27,201 bases of DNA from a virus: positions 1-27,201 of IMG/VR virus record IMGVR_UViG_3300027865_000039; one strand, written 5' to 3'. How positions within the stretch are numbered: position 1 is the first letter of the stretch; each line of letters starts with the position of its first letter. Of the stretch, positions 15,050 through 21,937 are shown piece by piece. A program made the position numbers and the translations under genes. Below the pieces are notes generated by a model. That model was not told where the DNA came from. It searched no databases and saw only the letters and a list, made by a program, of their open reading frames with translations.

Positions 15050-15079
15050 TGGCCCCCGCCCCATTAAGGACAGGGGCCA
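15050..15079 (-). other. GC-rich stem-loop between capsid genes and glycan cassette
   Basis: TGGCCCC at 15050-15056 is a perfect inverted match to GGGGCCA at 15073-15079, with a 16-base loop. It sits in a 79-base gap after the decoration-like gene. On the minus strand it is not followed by a T-run, so it may cut transcription only partly or protect the capsid message. Five T follow on the plus-strand side, after a short gap. Confidence 0.55.
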
Positions 15080-15098
15080 AATACGTTTTTAGATTTGT

Positions 15099-15578
15099 TT
15101 ACAGCGCCCTAATGAACGCTTTGCAATTACCTGTGGTTGTTGATCCAGCCGCAGCTGAAGCAATCGTTTCCATAGCAAGCACGTACTTATCATTAACAGG
15201 GCTTAACAATAATTCCGTAGAACTACCTCCAGATAACACTGTACCATAAGCCAAATACGCAGCTCCGGCAACACCAACAAGACGGTTACCAGGAGTAACT
15301 GAGAATGTGGAACTAACAGCTAATGTAACAACACTAGCGCGATACCCGTAGACTTGAACCATACCATAAGCATCGTCGGCTAATGACGCATCATTAATTC
15401 CGGCGAATAGGTTAGTTCCGTGAGCTGTTGCGATCATTTGACTAACTGCATTTCCATCTGAGACTGCATCTGTTTCAAAATACACAGGAAGATTCGCGGC
15501 GAGCGTAGCTCCTGAAGTATTTCGGCAGATGATAAACACTTTTTCGGCATCTGTTCGATTTATTTGCTTAAACAACAT
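15099..15578 (-). CDS. Head decoration-like structural protein, 159 aa
   Basis: The sequence is beta-rich and low in charge, with many Ala, Gly, Thr and Val (VFIICRNTSGATLAANLPVYFE, FAGINDASLADDAYGMVQVYGYRASVV, FSVTPGNRLVGVAGAAYLAYG). Proteins of this make-up after the capsid gene are often capsid cement or decoration proteins; the element FAGIxxxxLADxxYGMVQVYGYR looks familiar from marine and gut phages. The assignment rests on position and composition. The ATG has GGAGGAC upstream. Confidence 0.7.
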   Translation of the reverse strand: MLFKQINRTDAEKVFIICRNTSGATLAANLPVYFETDAVSDGNAVSQMIATAHGTNLFAGINDASLADDAYGMVQVYGYRASVVTLAVSSTFSVTPGNRLVGVAGAAYLAYGTVLSGGSSTELLLSPVNDKYVLAMETIASAAAGSTTTGNCKAFIRAL

Positions 15579-15589
15579 TTTTGTGTCCT

Positions 15590-15688
15590 CCGTTTTTTCA
15601 CTGACGTTAAATAACGTCCGAATACTCAGCTATTATTTAACCGTTGATTCACTGACGAAGGACTCCCCAACCTTCCGTTTTTTGACTG
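15590..15688. repeat. Duplicated leader segment with two hairpins in a 116-bp gap
   Basis: The block CCGTTTTTTCACTG at 15590-15603 recurs as CCGTTTTTTGACTG at 15675-15688 (13 of 14 bases), and TTCACTGACG occurs at 15597-15606 and 15648-15657. Read on the minus strand, both copies are CAGT(C/G)AAAAAACGG followed by a Shine-Dalgarno-like GGAGG or GGAAGG, but only the copy at 15590 leads to a gene. A perfect inverted repeat GACGTTA-AA-TAACGTC is at 15603-15618. On the plus strand a 5-bp hairpin (15657-15675) is followed by six T. Confidence 0.55.
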
Positions 15689-15694
15689 TCTAGG

Positions 15695-15928
15695 TTATGC
15701 TACAATAATTATTGCTATATCAGGTGTATTTGCTACTGTCACAGTAAATGTATTGCTGCTATAAGTAACAGACAATGCATCAGCCGTAGTTTCATTAACA
15801 CCTATCCAAGCCCTAACAAGTCCTTTATAAGTAATTGTATCGCCTGTAACTGCACTGGCTAGTCGAAGTATTTTAACAACACTTTGACCTCCATCAGGGT
15901 AAGTAGCATCAGTTCTAAGTGAAGCCAT
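15695..15928 (-). CDS. Small beta-rich structural protein, 77 aa
   Basis: A short protein with Thr/Val/Ala-rich, low-charge sequence (VKILRLASAVTGDTITYKGLVRAW, YSSNTFTVTVANTPDIAIIIVA). No domain is recognised. It lies directly after the capsid gene and before the decoration-like protein, so a role on the capsid surface or in the head is likely by position. It has the strongest type of ribosome site in the window (AAAGGAGG), which fits a high-copy virion component. Confidence 0.7.
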   Translation of the reverse strand: MASLRTDATYPDGGQSVVKILRLASAVTGDTITYKGLVRAWIGVNETTADALSVTYSSNTFTVTVANTPDIAIIIVA

Positions 15929-15941
15929 ATTGCTACCTCCT

Positions 15942-16901
15942 TTACGCAGTAATTGCGGTAATTTTACCTAATTTTCGACGATTGGTAGTAACAAGTTCCA
16001 TAGCAGCTAGCAACTGAGCAACTTTAGCATCTTGATCTGAAGGTTTAACCCATTCAGACAACGTGAAGTTGGTATCAGAACTAACCACTAATTCCAAAAC
16101 ATTGGAATTTAAGAAATACATCACACCTGATGTTGCATCGTTGTCAAAGATGACAGGAGCCGATTTAAACATCAAATTTTGGAATGAAGCATTGCCTTGT
16201 CCAAAAGATTGATACCTCTGTTGTGCTACTAAGCTTCCTTCATAATAACCATGAATATCAGAAGTGGTAACGATCATGTCTGTCATTGGCCCAGGAATAA
16301 CTGCTAGAGCATTCCAAAGAGTCAGCATGTCATCCCGACCTTGCGCAGCGAAACTCCCACCCGAATTAGAATCAGCCTGCCAATACGAATAAGTAGTGGA
16401 GTTGATGTCTTGAATAGTAGAAGTAGCGTCAATTAGCGTAACAAGAGTCTGAATGCTATTAGTGGCCTGAGTAGCTGCATATAAATCGGCAGCAATCAGA
16501 TCTCGAAGAGATCGATCAGCGCCATCTAATTTGGATTGAACCAAACTAAACATAGCATCTTTGCCCGTATTCTGAATACGGTCTTCACGCCCACTAACAG
16601 AAATAGAAGCAGCATACTGCTTCCACTTCGCTTGTGATGTCGTTAATTCATCTTGCGGTGTAGTATTGATAAGATCAAAAGCCGCATAAGCAGCAGCAGT
16701 TGAATTTGCAGCAGTTCGAAGATACGTTAAAATTGACGCACCTCCTGATTGCATCTTAACACGTCCTTTTCCGAGTAACCAGTTTAATGTAGGAATCTCA
16801 CTAAATATACCGTCCTTAATATTCCCCATACGAGCGGAATTGGTGGTTGTTAGCAAAGATGTTACATTAGCTGGTCCATATGTAAATGTAGTATCAGCCA
16901 T
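15942..16901 (-). CDS. Major capsid protein, HK97 fold, 319 aa
   Basis: The protein has the look of HK97-fold capsid subunits: an N-terminal helical arm (IKDGIFSEIPTLNWLLGKGRVK), the beta-rich E-loop zone (GGASILTYLRTAANSTAAAY), a spine-helix region with SGREDRIQNTGKDAMFSLVQSKLDGADRSLRDLIAADLY (about 102-140), and a domain with PMTDMIVTTSDIHGYYEGSLVAQQRYQSFG and APVIFDNDATSGVMYFLNSNVLEL, typical of phage capsid and encapsulin-like A-domain ends. It follows the scaffold gene and precedes two small head proteins. Shine-Dalgarno AAAGGAG. Length is at the short end for the family. Confidence 0.87.
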   Translation of the reverse strand: MADTTFTYGPANVTSLLTTTNSARMGNIKDGIFSEIPTLNWLLGKGRVKMQSGGASILTYLRTAANSTAAAYAAFDLINTTPQDELTTSQAKWKQYAASISVSGREDRIQNTGKDAMFSLVQSKLDGADRSLRDLIAADLYAATQATNSIQTLVTLIDATSTIQDINSTTYSYWQADSNSGGSFAAQGRDDMLTLWNALAVIPGPMTDMIVTTSDIHGYYEGSLVAQQRYQSFGQGNASFQNLMFKSAPVIFDNDATSGVMYFLNSNVLELVVSSDTNFTLSEWVKPSDQDAKVAQLLAAMELVTTNRRKLGKITAITA

Positions 16902-16929
16902 TTTGTTCTCCTTTAAGGGTTAAAGAAGA

Positions 16930-17754
16930 CTATTTCTGTCTTACTTTAACTATTTTGTTTTTCTCTCCCCTTAAAGACAATTCTGTTGCCGCCGGCAAAA
17001 CATCAGATTGTTTATCTACCCATACAACATTAGATTCATTAGAGATTGAAGGACCAAATGATGTAGCATTGGCTTTCTCTGCAACTCTAGATTGAGATTG
17101 TTTAATTTGCTCATTCTTAACGTTGTGGATAATCTTTTCTGCTTTTTCGTAGGCTTTAGCCACAGAATCACCGGCATTGAGAAAAGGTTCGATTAAACCT
17201 TTATCATCATAATCCCAAAAATTAGGGTTTAAATCAGCAAACATAGAAATTTCATTTGTTTTTGAAACTCTATTTAACTGCTTTTCTAATCCCGTTATTT
17301 TTTGCATATATGCGTTTTCTCTTTCCTGGATATATTGTTTTGTGTCGGGGTCAACAGTATCAGTTACTTCAGAATCTTGTGGTGTACCTTGATTTTGTTG
17401 CCCATTGTAATACTGAACAAACTGATTCCAAACAGGAGAGTTTTTAACTTGCTCATATTCAGAAGCCATTTTCAATTTGTCTACGTGTTCTTCATCTTTA
17501 CGTGTTTGATAACGTCTAGCTGCAACTGCGTATTTATATATCTCAGGATGCTCATCTTTCAACTTTTCATAATTACCATCAAACTCATACGATTTTTCCG
17601 GTTCTAGTTTTGATTCGGGGGCCTTTTCTGCCGATCCTTGGTTTTCTGTTGGTTGATTGGGTGTTGTCTGTTGTGTCTGGTCTACTGGCTGCACGTTTTC
17701 TGAGGGCGTTGTAACCGATTCAGAAGGTGTCTGCTGTGTGTTTGCTTCCTCCAT
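16930..17754 (-). CDS. Capsid scaffolding protein, 274 aa
   Basis: The first 55 residues are a disordered Gln/Thr/Pro/Glu-rich tract (TQQTPSESVTTPSENVQPVDQ). The rest is strongly helical and charged, with coiled-coil-like pieces (YKYAVAARRYQTRKDEEHVDKLKMASEYEQVK, IQERENAYMQKITGLEKQLNRVSK). The C-terminus is basic (LRGEKNKIVKVRQK), as expected for the end that binds the capsid shell in P22-like scaffolds. Position immediately before the major capsid gene supports the call. ATG has AAGGAG upstream. Confidence 0.85.
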   Translation of the reverse strand: MEEANTQQTPSESVTTPSENVQPVDQTQQTTPNQPTENQGSAEKAPESKLEPEKSYEFDGNYEKLKDEHPEIYKYAVAARRYQTRKDEEHVDKLKMASEYEQVKNSPVWNQFVQYYNGQQNQGTPQDSEVTDTVDPDTKQYIQERENAYMQKITGLEKQLNRVSKTNEISMFADLNPNFWDYDDKGLIEPFLNAGDSVAKAYEKAEKIIHNVKNEQIKQSQSRVAEKANATSFGPSISNESNVVWVDKQSDVLPAATELSLRGEKNKIVKVRQK

Positions 17755-17768
17755 TTCACTAACTCCTT

Positions 17769-17793
17769 AGCGGGGGCGTCGGACCGATCCGCT
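17769..17793 (-). other. GC-rich hairpin upstream of the scaffold gene
   Basis: AGCGG at 17769-17773 pairs with CCGCT at 17789-17793, and part of the inner sequence (GGTCCGAC) can also fold. It lies just upstream of the scaffold ribosome site AAGGAG. Possible roles are partial termination or control of scaffold to capsid ratio; there is no direct evidence. Confidence 0.35.
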
Positions 17794-17801
17794 GTTTAAG
17801 A

Positions 17802-18041
17802 TTAGGAAGGACTAGGCGAAATCTTTAAGTCCTCTCCCTGACTATTCGTTGGTAATATGCCTCTATCCGAGGCAAAGTCTATAATTTGAATTGTAGTGCC
17901 TGTGCCATCGATTTGATGAATTGAGTAACGTACTGTACCATCTCCAATCTCCCCAATCTTTTTATTCAATACTTGGGGTATATGAACTAGGTTACGCGGT
18001 TTTTGAGACAGTTTACCTAATATTTCACCAAAATCTGACAT
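17802..18041 (-). CDS. Small virion or assembly protein, 79 aa, unknown
   Basis: No function is recognised. Residues 1-25 are helical and basic (MSDFGEILGKLSQKPRNLVHIPQV), the middle is beta-like (DGTVRYSIHQIDGTGTTIQIIDF), and the C-terminus is a short acidic-polar tail. It is inside the head gene group, between an equally small protein and the scaffold. ATG has AGGAGC upstream. Confidence 0.65.
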   Translation of the reverse strand: MSDFGEILGKLSQKPRNLVHIPQVLNKKIGEIGDGTVRYSIHQIDGTGTTIQIIDFASDRGILPTNSQGEDLKISPSPS

Positions 18042-18050
18042 AATAAGCTC

Positions 18051-18233
18051 CTATATAGATGTAATTTGTATGATAGACCGTATTTGATTTCCTTTTATAA
18101 CGGTCATTACTTCTGCACTGCAATTGTGTTCTTTTAATACAGCTTGGATAGCGACACTACAGTTGTCTTCTCTAAGTTTTTGTGCCTGTAATTCTAATTC
18201 TGTTTTTGGTTTTTGAATTACTTGTTCTGTCAT
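18051..18233 (-). CDS. Small unknown protein, 60 aa
   Basis: The N-terminal half is helical and charged (KPKTELELQAQKLREDNCSVAIQAVLKEHNC), and the C-terminus could form two strands (AEVMTVIKGNQIRSIIQITSI). Two Cys in VAIQAVLKEHNCSAEV-type context do not form a metal motif. It is preceded by the ribosome site GGGGATAAC and lies between the LamG protein and the 79-aa gene in the head group. Confidence 0.6.
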   Translation of the reverse strand: MTEQVIQKPKTELELQAQKLREDNCSVAIQAVLKEHNCSAEVMTVIKGNQIRSIIQITSI

Positions 18234-18242
18234 GTTATCCCC

Positions 18243-19370
18243 CTAGGGTGTTAATATTTCTCTTATTGGTGGATCAAAGTTTACAGTTAATTGTTTTAAA
18301 TTTGATCTTAAAATATTGGTACCAGAAAATTCTGTTTTAAATTGCATATACTGTCCAGTAACTCCTGAATCATTTCCAGAAGTTGTTATTGTGGTGTAAC
18401 TAGCTGCGTCTAATTCAGTAATACTATTTGCTGCTCTAGCTTTAATTATTAAGTCTGTTCCAGTAGGGGTAGTTGTATCCCAGGTTACTTCTCCCCAATC
18501 TAAATCTCTATATGTGGAATTATACTGGTTACTAACCCAATTACCTGAGGTATAATATAAGATTTCTGTGCCAATTCCAGAATTATATCTATTAGTAATA
18601 TCAGATTGAGTCATCTCTGTATCGTAAATAACTGTCTCATCTATTTTACCAGCCAAAAAGAAAGTACCATTAGATGTCATTCCAAGATAACAGGTAGCTG
18701 CCGTAAGTGTAGTTCCGGTTAAACTATCATAAAGTACAGTTGGAGTTTCTAATACAGAATTTATGTACATTTTTGTTCCAGCTGCTGTTGATGAACCATC
18801 ATAAGTAACGACAACATAATACCAATTACTATCAACTAATGTAGTTGATCCTCGTATTTCAAGTGCATTGGAATAGTAGACATTAGCTAACCGAAAGTCT
18901 AATTTTCCAGCAGTAGTAATATACCAACTCCAGCCTTGATTTCCTATAAATCTGGCAGCAAGAAAAGGAGAAGAAGCTATATTAGTAGGATAAACCCACA
19001 TACCAATACTAAATGGTTGTGTTCGTTCAAAATTAGCTATGTCTCCTAAACTGATACGATTATTAATTCCGTCTAATTGGATGGCATTATTCAGTTTACC
19101 CGTAACCCACGTAGGCAGTGGGGCACCTTGAAGAGTGCCATCTCTACCATTAGAAGAGCTATCAGTAACAGTTGTTCCAGAAGATTCATTTAAGTGATAC
19201 CAAGCATAAGGATCTGCTGTTTTTAATTGTAGTAAAGCACTATCACCAGTACCATTTACTTCTATTTCAGAATCTAAAGTGCCTTTATTAAAATCTGTGT
19301 CCGTATCCCATATTAATTGATTAAAAGAACGTGTAACAACGCCAATTCCTGGGCCAAGAGATATACTCAT
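18243..19370 (-). CDS. LamG/concanavalin-like domain virion protein, 375 aa
   Basis: Residues of about 54-255 show a LamG-type jelly roll: YAWYHLNESSGTTVTDSSSNGRDG, GKLNNAIQLDGINNRISLG, FSIGMWVYPTN, GWSWYITTAGKLDFRL, NWYYVVVTYDGSSTAAGTKMYIN, and FFLAGKIDETVIYDTEMTQSDI. This is the typical order for LamG_3-like sugar- or protein-binding domains on surface proteins. A second beta-rich region follows (WGEVTWDTTTPTGTDLIIKARAA, YMQFKTEFSGTN), resembling a modified jelly roll. It may be a head-surface or tail adhesin. TAATG links it to the upstream 90-aa gene. Confidence 0.83.
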   Translation of the reverse strand: MSISLGPGIGVVTRSFNQLIWDTDTDFNKGTLDSEIEVNGTGDSALLQLKTADPYAWYHLNESSGTTVTDSSSNGRDGTLQGAPLPTWVTGKLNNAIQLDGINNRISLGDIANFERTQPFSIGMWVYPTNIASSPFLAARFIGNQGWSWYITTAGKLDFRLANVYYSNALEIRGSTTLVDSNWYYVVVTYDGSSTAAGTKMYINSVLETPTVLYDSLTGTTLTAATCYLGMTSNGTFFLAGKIDETVIYDTEMTQSDITNRYNSGIGTEILYYTSGNWVSNQYNSTYRDLDWGEVTWDTTTPTGTDLIIKARAANSITELDAASYTTITTSGNDSGVTGQYMQFKTEFSGTNILRSNLKQLTVNFDPPIREILTP

Positions 19371-19642
19371 TATTCACCCCACTCCCAAAATCTCACATCA
19401 TTAGTACTAGAAAAAGCAATTCCATACACATCACCTTTCCACCCATCAGGTATACCCAATCCCCATTGCGCAGACGCTTTAAGACGAACGCCTGTAGTAG
19501 TTGTAATAGTATCATCAGGGCCTAGAGCTATTGGAGCGACTGTATTATTATCTATAATTAATCCTCTTCTCTTAGAGTTAGCACCAACAATTAATGTCGG
19601 GGTAGTGGTAACAATAATAGCCCCAAAAGATGTATTAGCCAA
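19370..19642 (-). CDS. Small beta-rich virion protein, 90 aa
   Basis: The protein reads as a compact beta sandwich: PTLIVGANSKRRGLIIDNNTVAPIALG, TTTTGVRLKASAQWGLGIPDGWKGDVYGIAFSSTNDVRFWEWG. This pattern (N-K-x-R-x-x-I-I-x-N, later G-V-x-L, then VYGI and a final E-W) resembles small phage virion proteins and, loosely, the C-terminal part of gene 23458-23838. The start is TTG at 19642, which overlaps the stop of the zinc-ribbon gene by eight bases and has AAGGA upstream. It precedes the LamG gene with TAATG. Confidence 0.7.
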   Translation of the reverse strand: MANTSFGAIIVTTTPTLIVGANSKRRGLIIDNNTVAPIALGPDDTITTTTGVRLKASAQWGLGIPDGWKGDVYGIAFSSTNDVRFWEWGE

Positions 19643-19979
19643 GTGAATAATCCTTTTTCACGGTGTCATTTCTAGCTCCATGAATACGTTCAGCGCTATC
19701 AGCCTGCTTAATTTGTAGTCGTTTCATAATAGCTGCTTTCTCTCCTGGGCTAGAATAGGGAACTTCTTGTTTAGTCACTGGATCATATATATTAGGATCT
19801 GTGGTCAATCCTTTACCACAATCTCCTTTATAAATATCGTCGTATTGTTTCGGACGTGACATTATGCTGCATTGATCACATTCTTCTGATTGATCAGTCC
19901 CCGATTCGTTTATTCGCATTTTCCAATGAGACCAATTAACAGAACCACAATTATTGCACTTATCCTTGTTTAGTTGCAT
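19635..19979 (-). CDS. Zinc-ribbon mini-protein, 114 aa
   Basis: Residues 8-11 form CNNC (KCNNCGS) and residues of about 34-37 form CDQC (EECDQCS), giving a four-Cys zinc ribbon at the N-terminus; the rest is polar (DPVTKQEVPYSSPGEKAAIMKRLQIKQADSAERI). A longer version starting at 20123 would overlap the portal gene by 137 bases and would have the ribbon in the middle; ATG at 19979 is preferred because it follows the portal stop by seven bases and has AGGGG upstream. Role unknown; the position between portal and head proteins suggests a virion or assembly factor. Confidence 0.72.
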   Translation of the reverse strand: MQLNKDKCNNCGSVNWSHWKMRINESGTDQSEECDQCSIMSRPKQYDDIYKGDCGKGLTTDPNIYDPVTKQEVPYSSPGEKAAIMKRLQIKQADSAERIHGARNDTVKKDYSLG

Positions 19980-19986
19980 GTGTTCT

Positions 19987-21936
19987 CTACCCCTTTGGTT
20001 TATTCTTGGTAACAGCTTGTTTCTCTTTTGCCAGAAAGTCCAACGTAGCTTTGCGTCTATTTGTATCTGCCTCTTGCTGTTTAATATCGGCTTCTTTATT
20101 ACGTGTAGTTTCTCGTTCAGCATTTAGTTGAGTCTTTGCCGCATCTTGTGCTGCCGTAAACTGTGAATCTTGTGTCTGTTGTTCTGCGGCCGCTTCCTGT
20201 TGAGCTTGCCGCGTTTGAATTTCTTGTTCAATAGCTTGATTAAGTTCAGGCATTCCAAGTTGATCAAAAAACATACGGGCAATCTCACCTAAGAGTGTAG
20301 GTGCTTCAGCTTGAATGGCCATCTGTCCAGCCATTTGTAAAGCTTGCATCTTAGCCTCTTGATCCATAGGAACGGTAGAACCAGCTTGTATCTCTATGTC
20401 AAATTCTTCTTTTCCAGTGTCTCCTAAGTCTTGTTTGGTGGCTGTGAATCCTTTTAATTGACCACCAACAATATTAGTGATATTATCTGGGGCATTGGCC
20501 GATGGCCGAGACACAATGGACTGAGCTATCTCTTGTGGGACTTTTCCTGTGACGCGGACATAATAAGGCACATCTGCAAACTCTGCTTGTAAAGACAGGG
20601 TATTGCTAAACATGTCTTCTAAAAAATCTTCGAATAAGTCTAATCTCTCAGCACGCCTATTTTTAGCTCCTCTATCTAACAAAGCTAGTTCTTGAAATGT
20701 GCGTGTTGAGGTTGCTTCAGTAGCACCTCGTTCAGTTGCAGCTTGCCCACTTGTATTCAATATGTTTTCTTTGCGTATTGCGCGAAGAGGGTAGACATCA
20801 TTTAAGACGTTTAAAAATGGTAGTGTGGTGAGTTTATCTTGCCCCACTTGCCTAAATTTTAGTATTGCGCCTGTAGTACCTGCTTCATAATCAGCTTTAG
20901 ATTCTGATAAGATATCATTATCATCTCCAACAGCAATCTGTCTATTTCCTTTTTTAACATGATCATCAATAGTATGATCCACCTTCATTAATTCAATCAA
21001 TTGATCATGCCAAGTGAAAATATCAGGAATACCATAAGGTTCATCATTAATTGGATTAGGCACAAAATAAGAATAAGGGAATCCCCTCATCATCTTATAG
21101 GGCCAAGATTTCTCTAATAAATATTTATCTATACCGGGAGCAATGTATTTGACTGTTTTTGTTGCTATATCCCAAATCTCATACATTCGTACAAAGTGCA
21201 CATTACTATTTTTAATAAAATTAGCTTTTTTAGTTTGCCTATTATTAAAATCAGAAGAGGGTATACCAGCTGTACTCAATAAGTGTTGTTCAGTTGCATT
21301 TTGTTGCTCTTGGGTTTGTTTCTCTAGTTCGTCTAAATGTTTAAAATTCTTTTTCTTTTTAAGTTCTTCAAGAGGAACAAACAATTCTTGCGCTATCCAT
21401 CTACTATCAAATGGCGCATTAATGGAATCAGGATTAAATGACATCTGATCCCATGGGATTCGATAGAGAAAAAAGTCCTCTTTTGTTATAGTTTGAAGTT
21501 GATTCCCTTCTTTATCTGCTGTAGTATCAAAATCCGCTGTATACCCCACTTTACCCCAACCGTGTCCAACTAACAAACTATCTAAGAGAACCTTTTTAAT
21601 CTCGTTTTTAACTTTCTTTCTACGTATAATGTCATTTAATGACAATTCACGAATATGGGCTTGTTCAATTGTAGCTCGTTTTAACGGATTAACTTCTATA
21701 TGTGGGTCTCTTAAATATAATGAAGAAATTTCTGTTTTAGTCCAAGAGTGCACTAAATTATAAGGAGTTATCTCTTCTGGTAAAACTCCTTCCCAAATAC
21801 ATTTATATTCTTGGGTAAACTTGTCCCATTGATATTTGCTTCTATAATCATCCCGCACTCTCTCAGCAACGGAGATATTGTTAAACCACATTCTAACATC
21901 TTCTGATTCTGTTTGTTTTTTAGTTTTCTTAGGCAT
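19987..21936 (-). CDS. Portal protein, P22 gp1-like, 649 aa
   Basis: This forms the ring at one head vertex through which DNA enters and leaves. Diagnostic stretches include the N-terminal helical clip region (FNNISVAERVRDDYRSKYQWDKFTQEYKCIW), SLLVGHGWGKVGYTADFD, YRIPWDQMSFNPDSIN (the strand pair typical of portal wings), PFSYFVPNPINDEPYGIPDIF (NDEPYG is a common portal signature), and QELALLDRGAKNRRAERLDLFEDFLEDMF. The C-terminal 100 residues are a Gln/Ala-rich coiled region (EQEIQTRQAQQEAAAEQQTQ), possibly the barrel. P22 portal is 725 aa, so this is somewhat shorter. It starts one base after the terminase stop. Confidence 0.92.
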   Translation of the reverse strand: MPKKTKKQTESEDVRMWFNNISVAERVRDDYRSKYQWDKFTQEYKCIWEGVLPEEITPYNLVHSWTKTEISSLYLRDPHIEVNPLKRATIEQAHIRELSLNDIIRRKKVKNEIKKVLLDSLLVGHGWGKVGYTADFDTTADKEGNQLQTITKEDFFLYRIPWDQMSFNPDSINAPFDSRWIAQELFVPLEELKKKKNFKHLDELEKQTQEQQNATEQHLLSTAGIPSSDFNNRQTKKANFIKNSNVHFVRMYEIWDIATKTVKYIAPGIDKYLLEKSWPYKMMRGFPYSYFVPNPINDEPYGIPDIFTWHDQLIELMKVDHTIDDHVKKGNRQIAVGDDNDILSESKADYEAGTTGAILKFRQVGQDKLTTLPFLNVLNDVYPLRAIRKENILNTSGQAATERGATEATSTRTFQELALLDRGAKNRRAERLDLFEDFLEDMFSNTLSLQAEFADVPYYVRVTGKVPQEIAQSIVSRPSANAPDNITNIVGGQLKGFTATKQDLGDTGKEEFDIEIQAGSTVPMDQEAKMQALQMAGQMAIQAEAPTLLGEIARMFFDQLGMPELNQAIEQEIQTRQAQQEAAAEQQTQDSQFTAAQDAAKTQLNAERETTRNKEADIKQQEADTNRRKATLDFLAKEKQAVTKNKPKG

Positions 21937-21937
21937 A

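Noticed and set aside
15657-15683. Plus-strand terminator-like hairpin with six T
   Set aside because: Stem of only five pairs and no plus-strand gene upstream; kept only as part of the repeat description.
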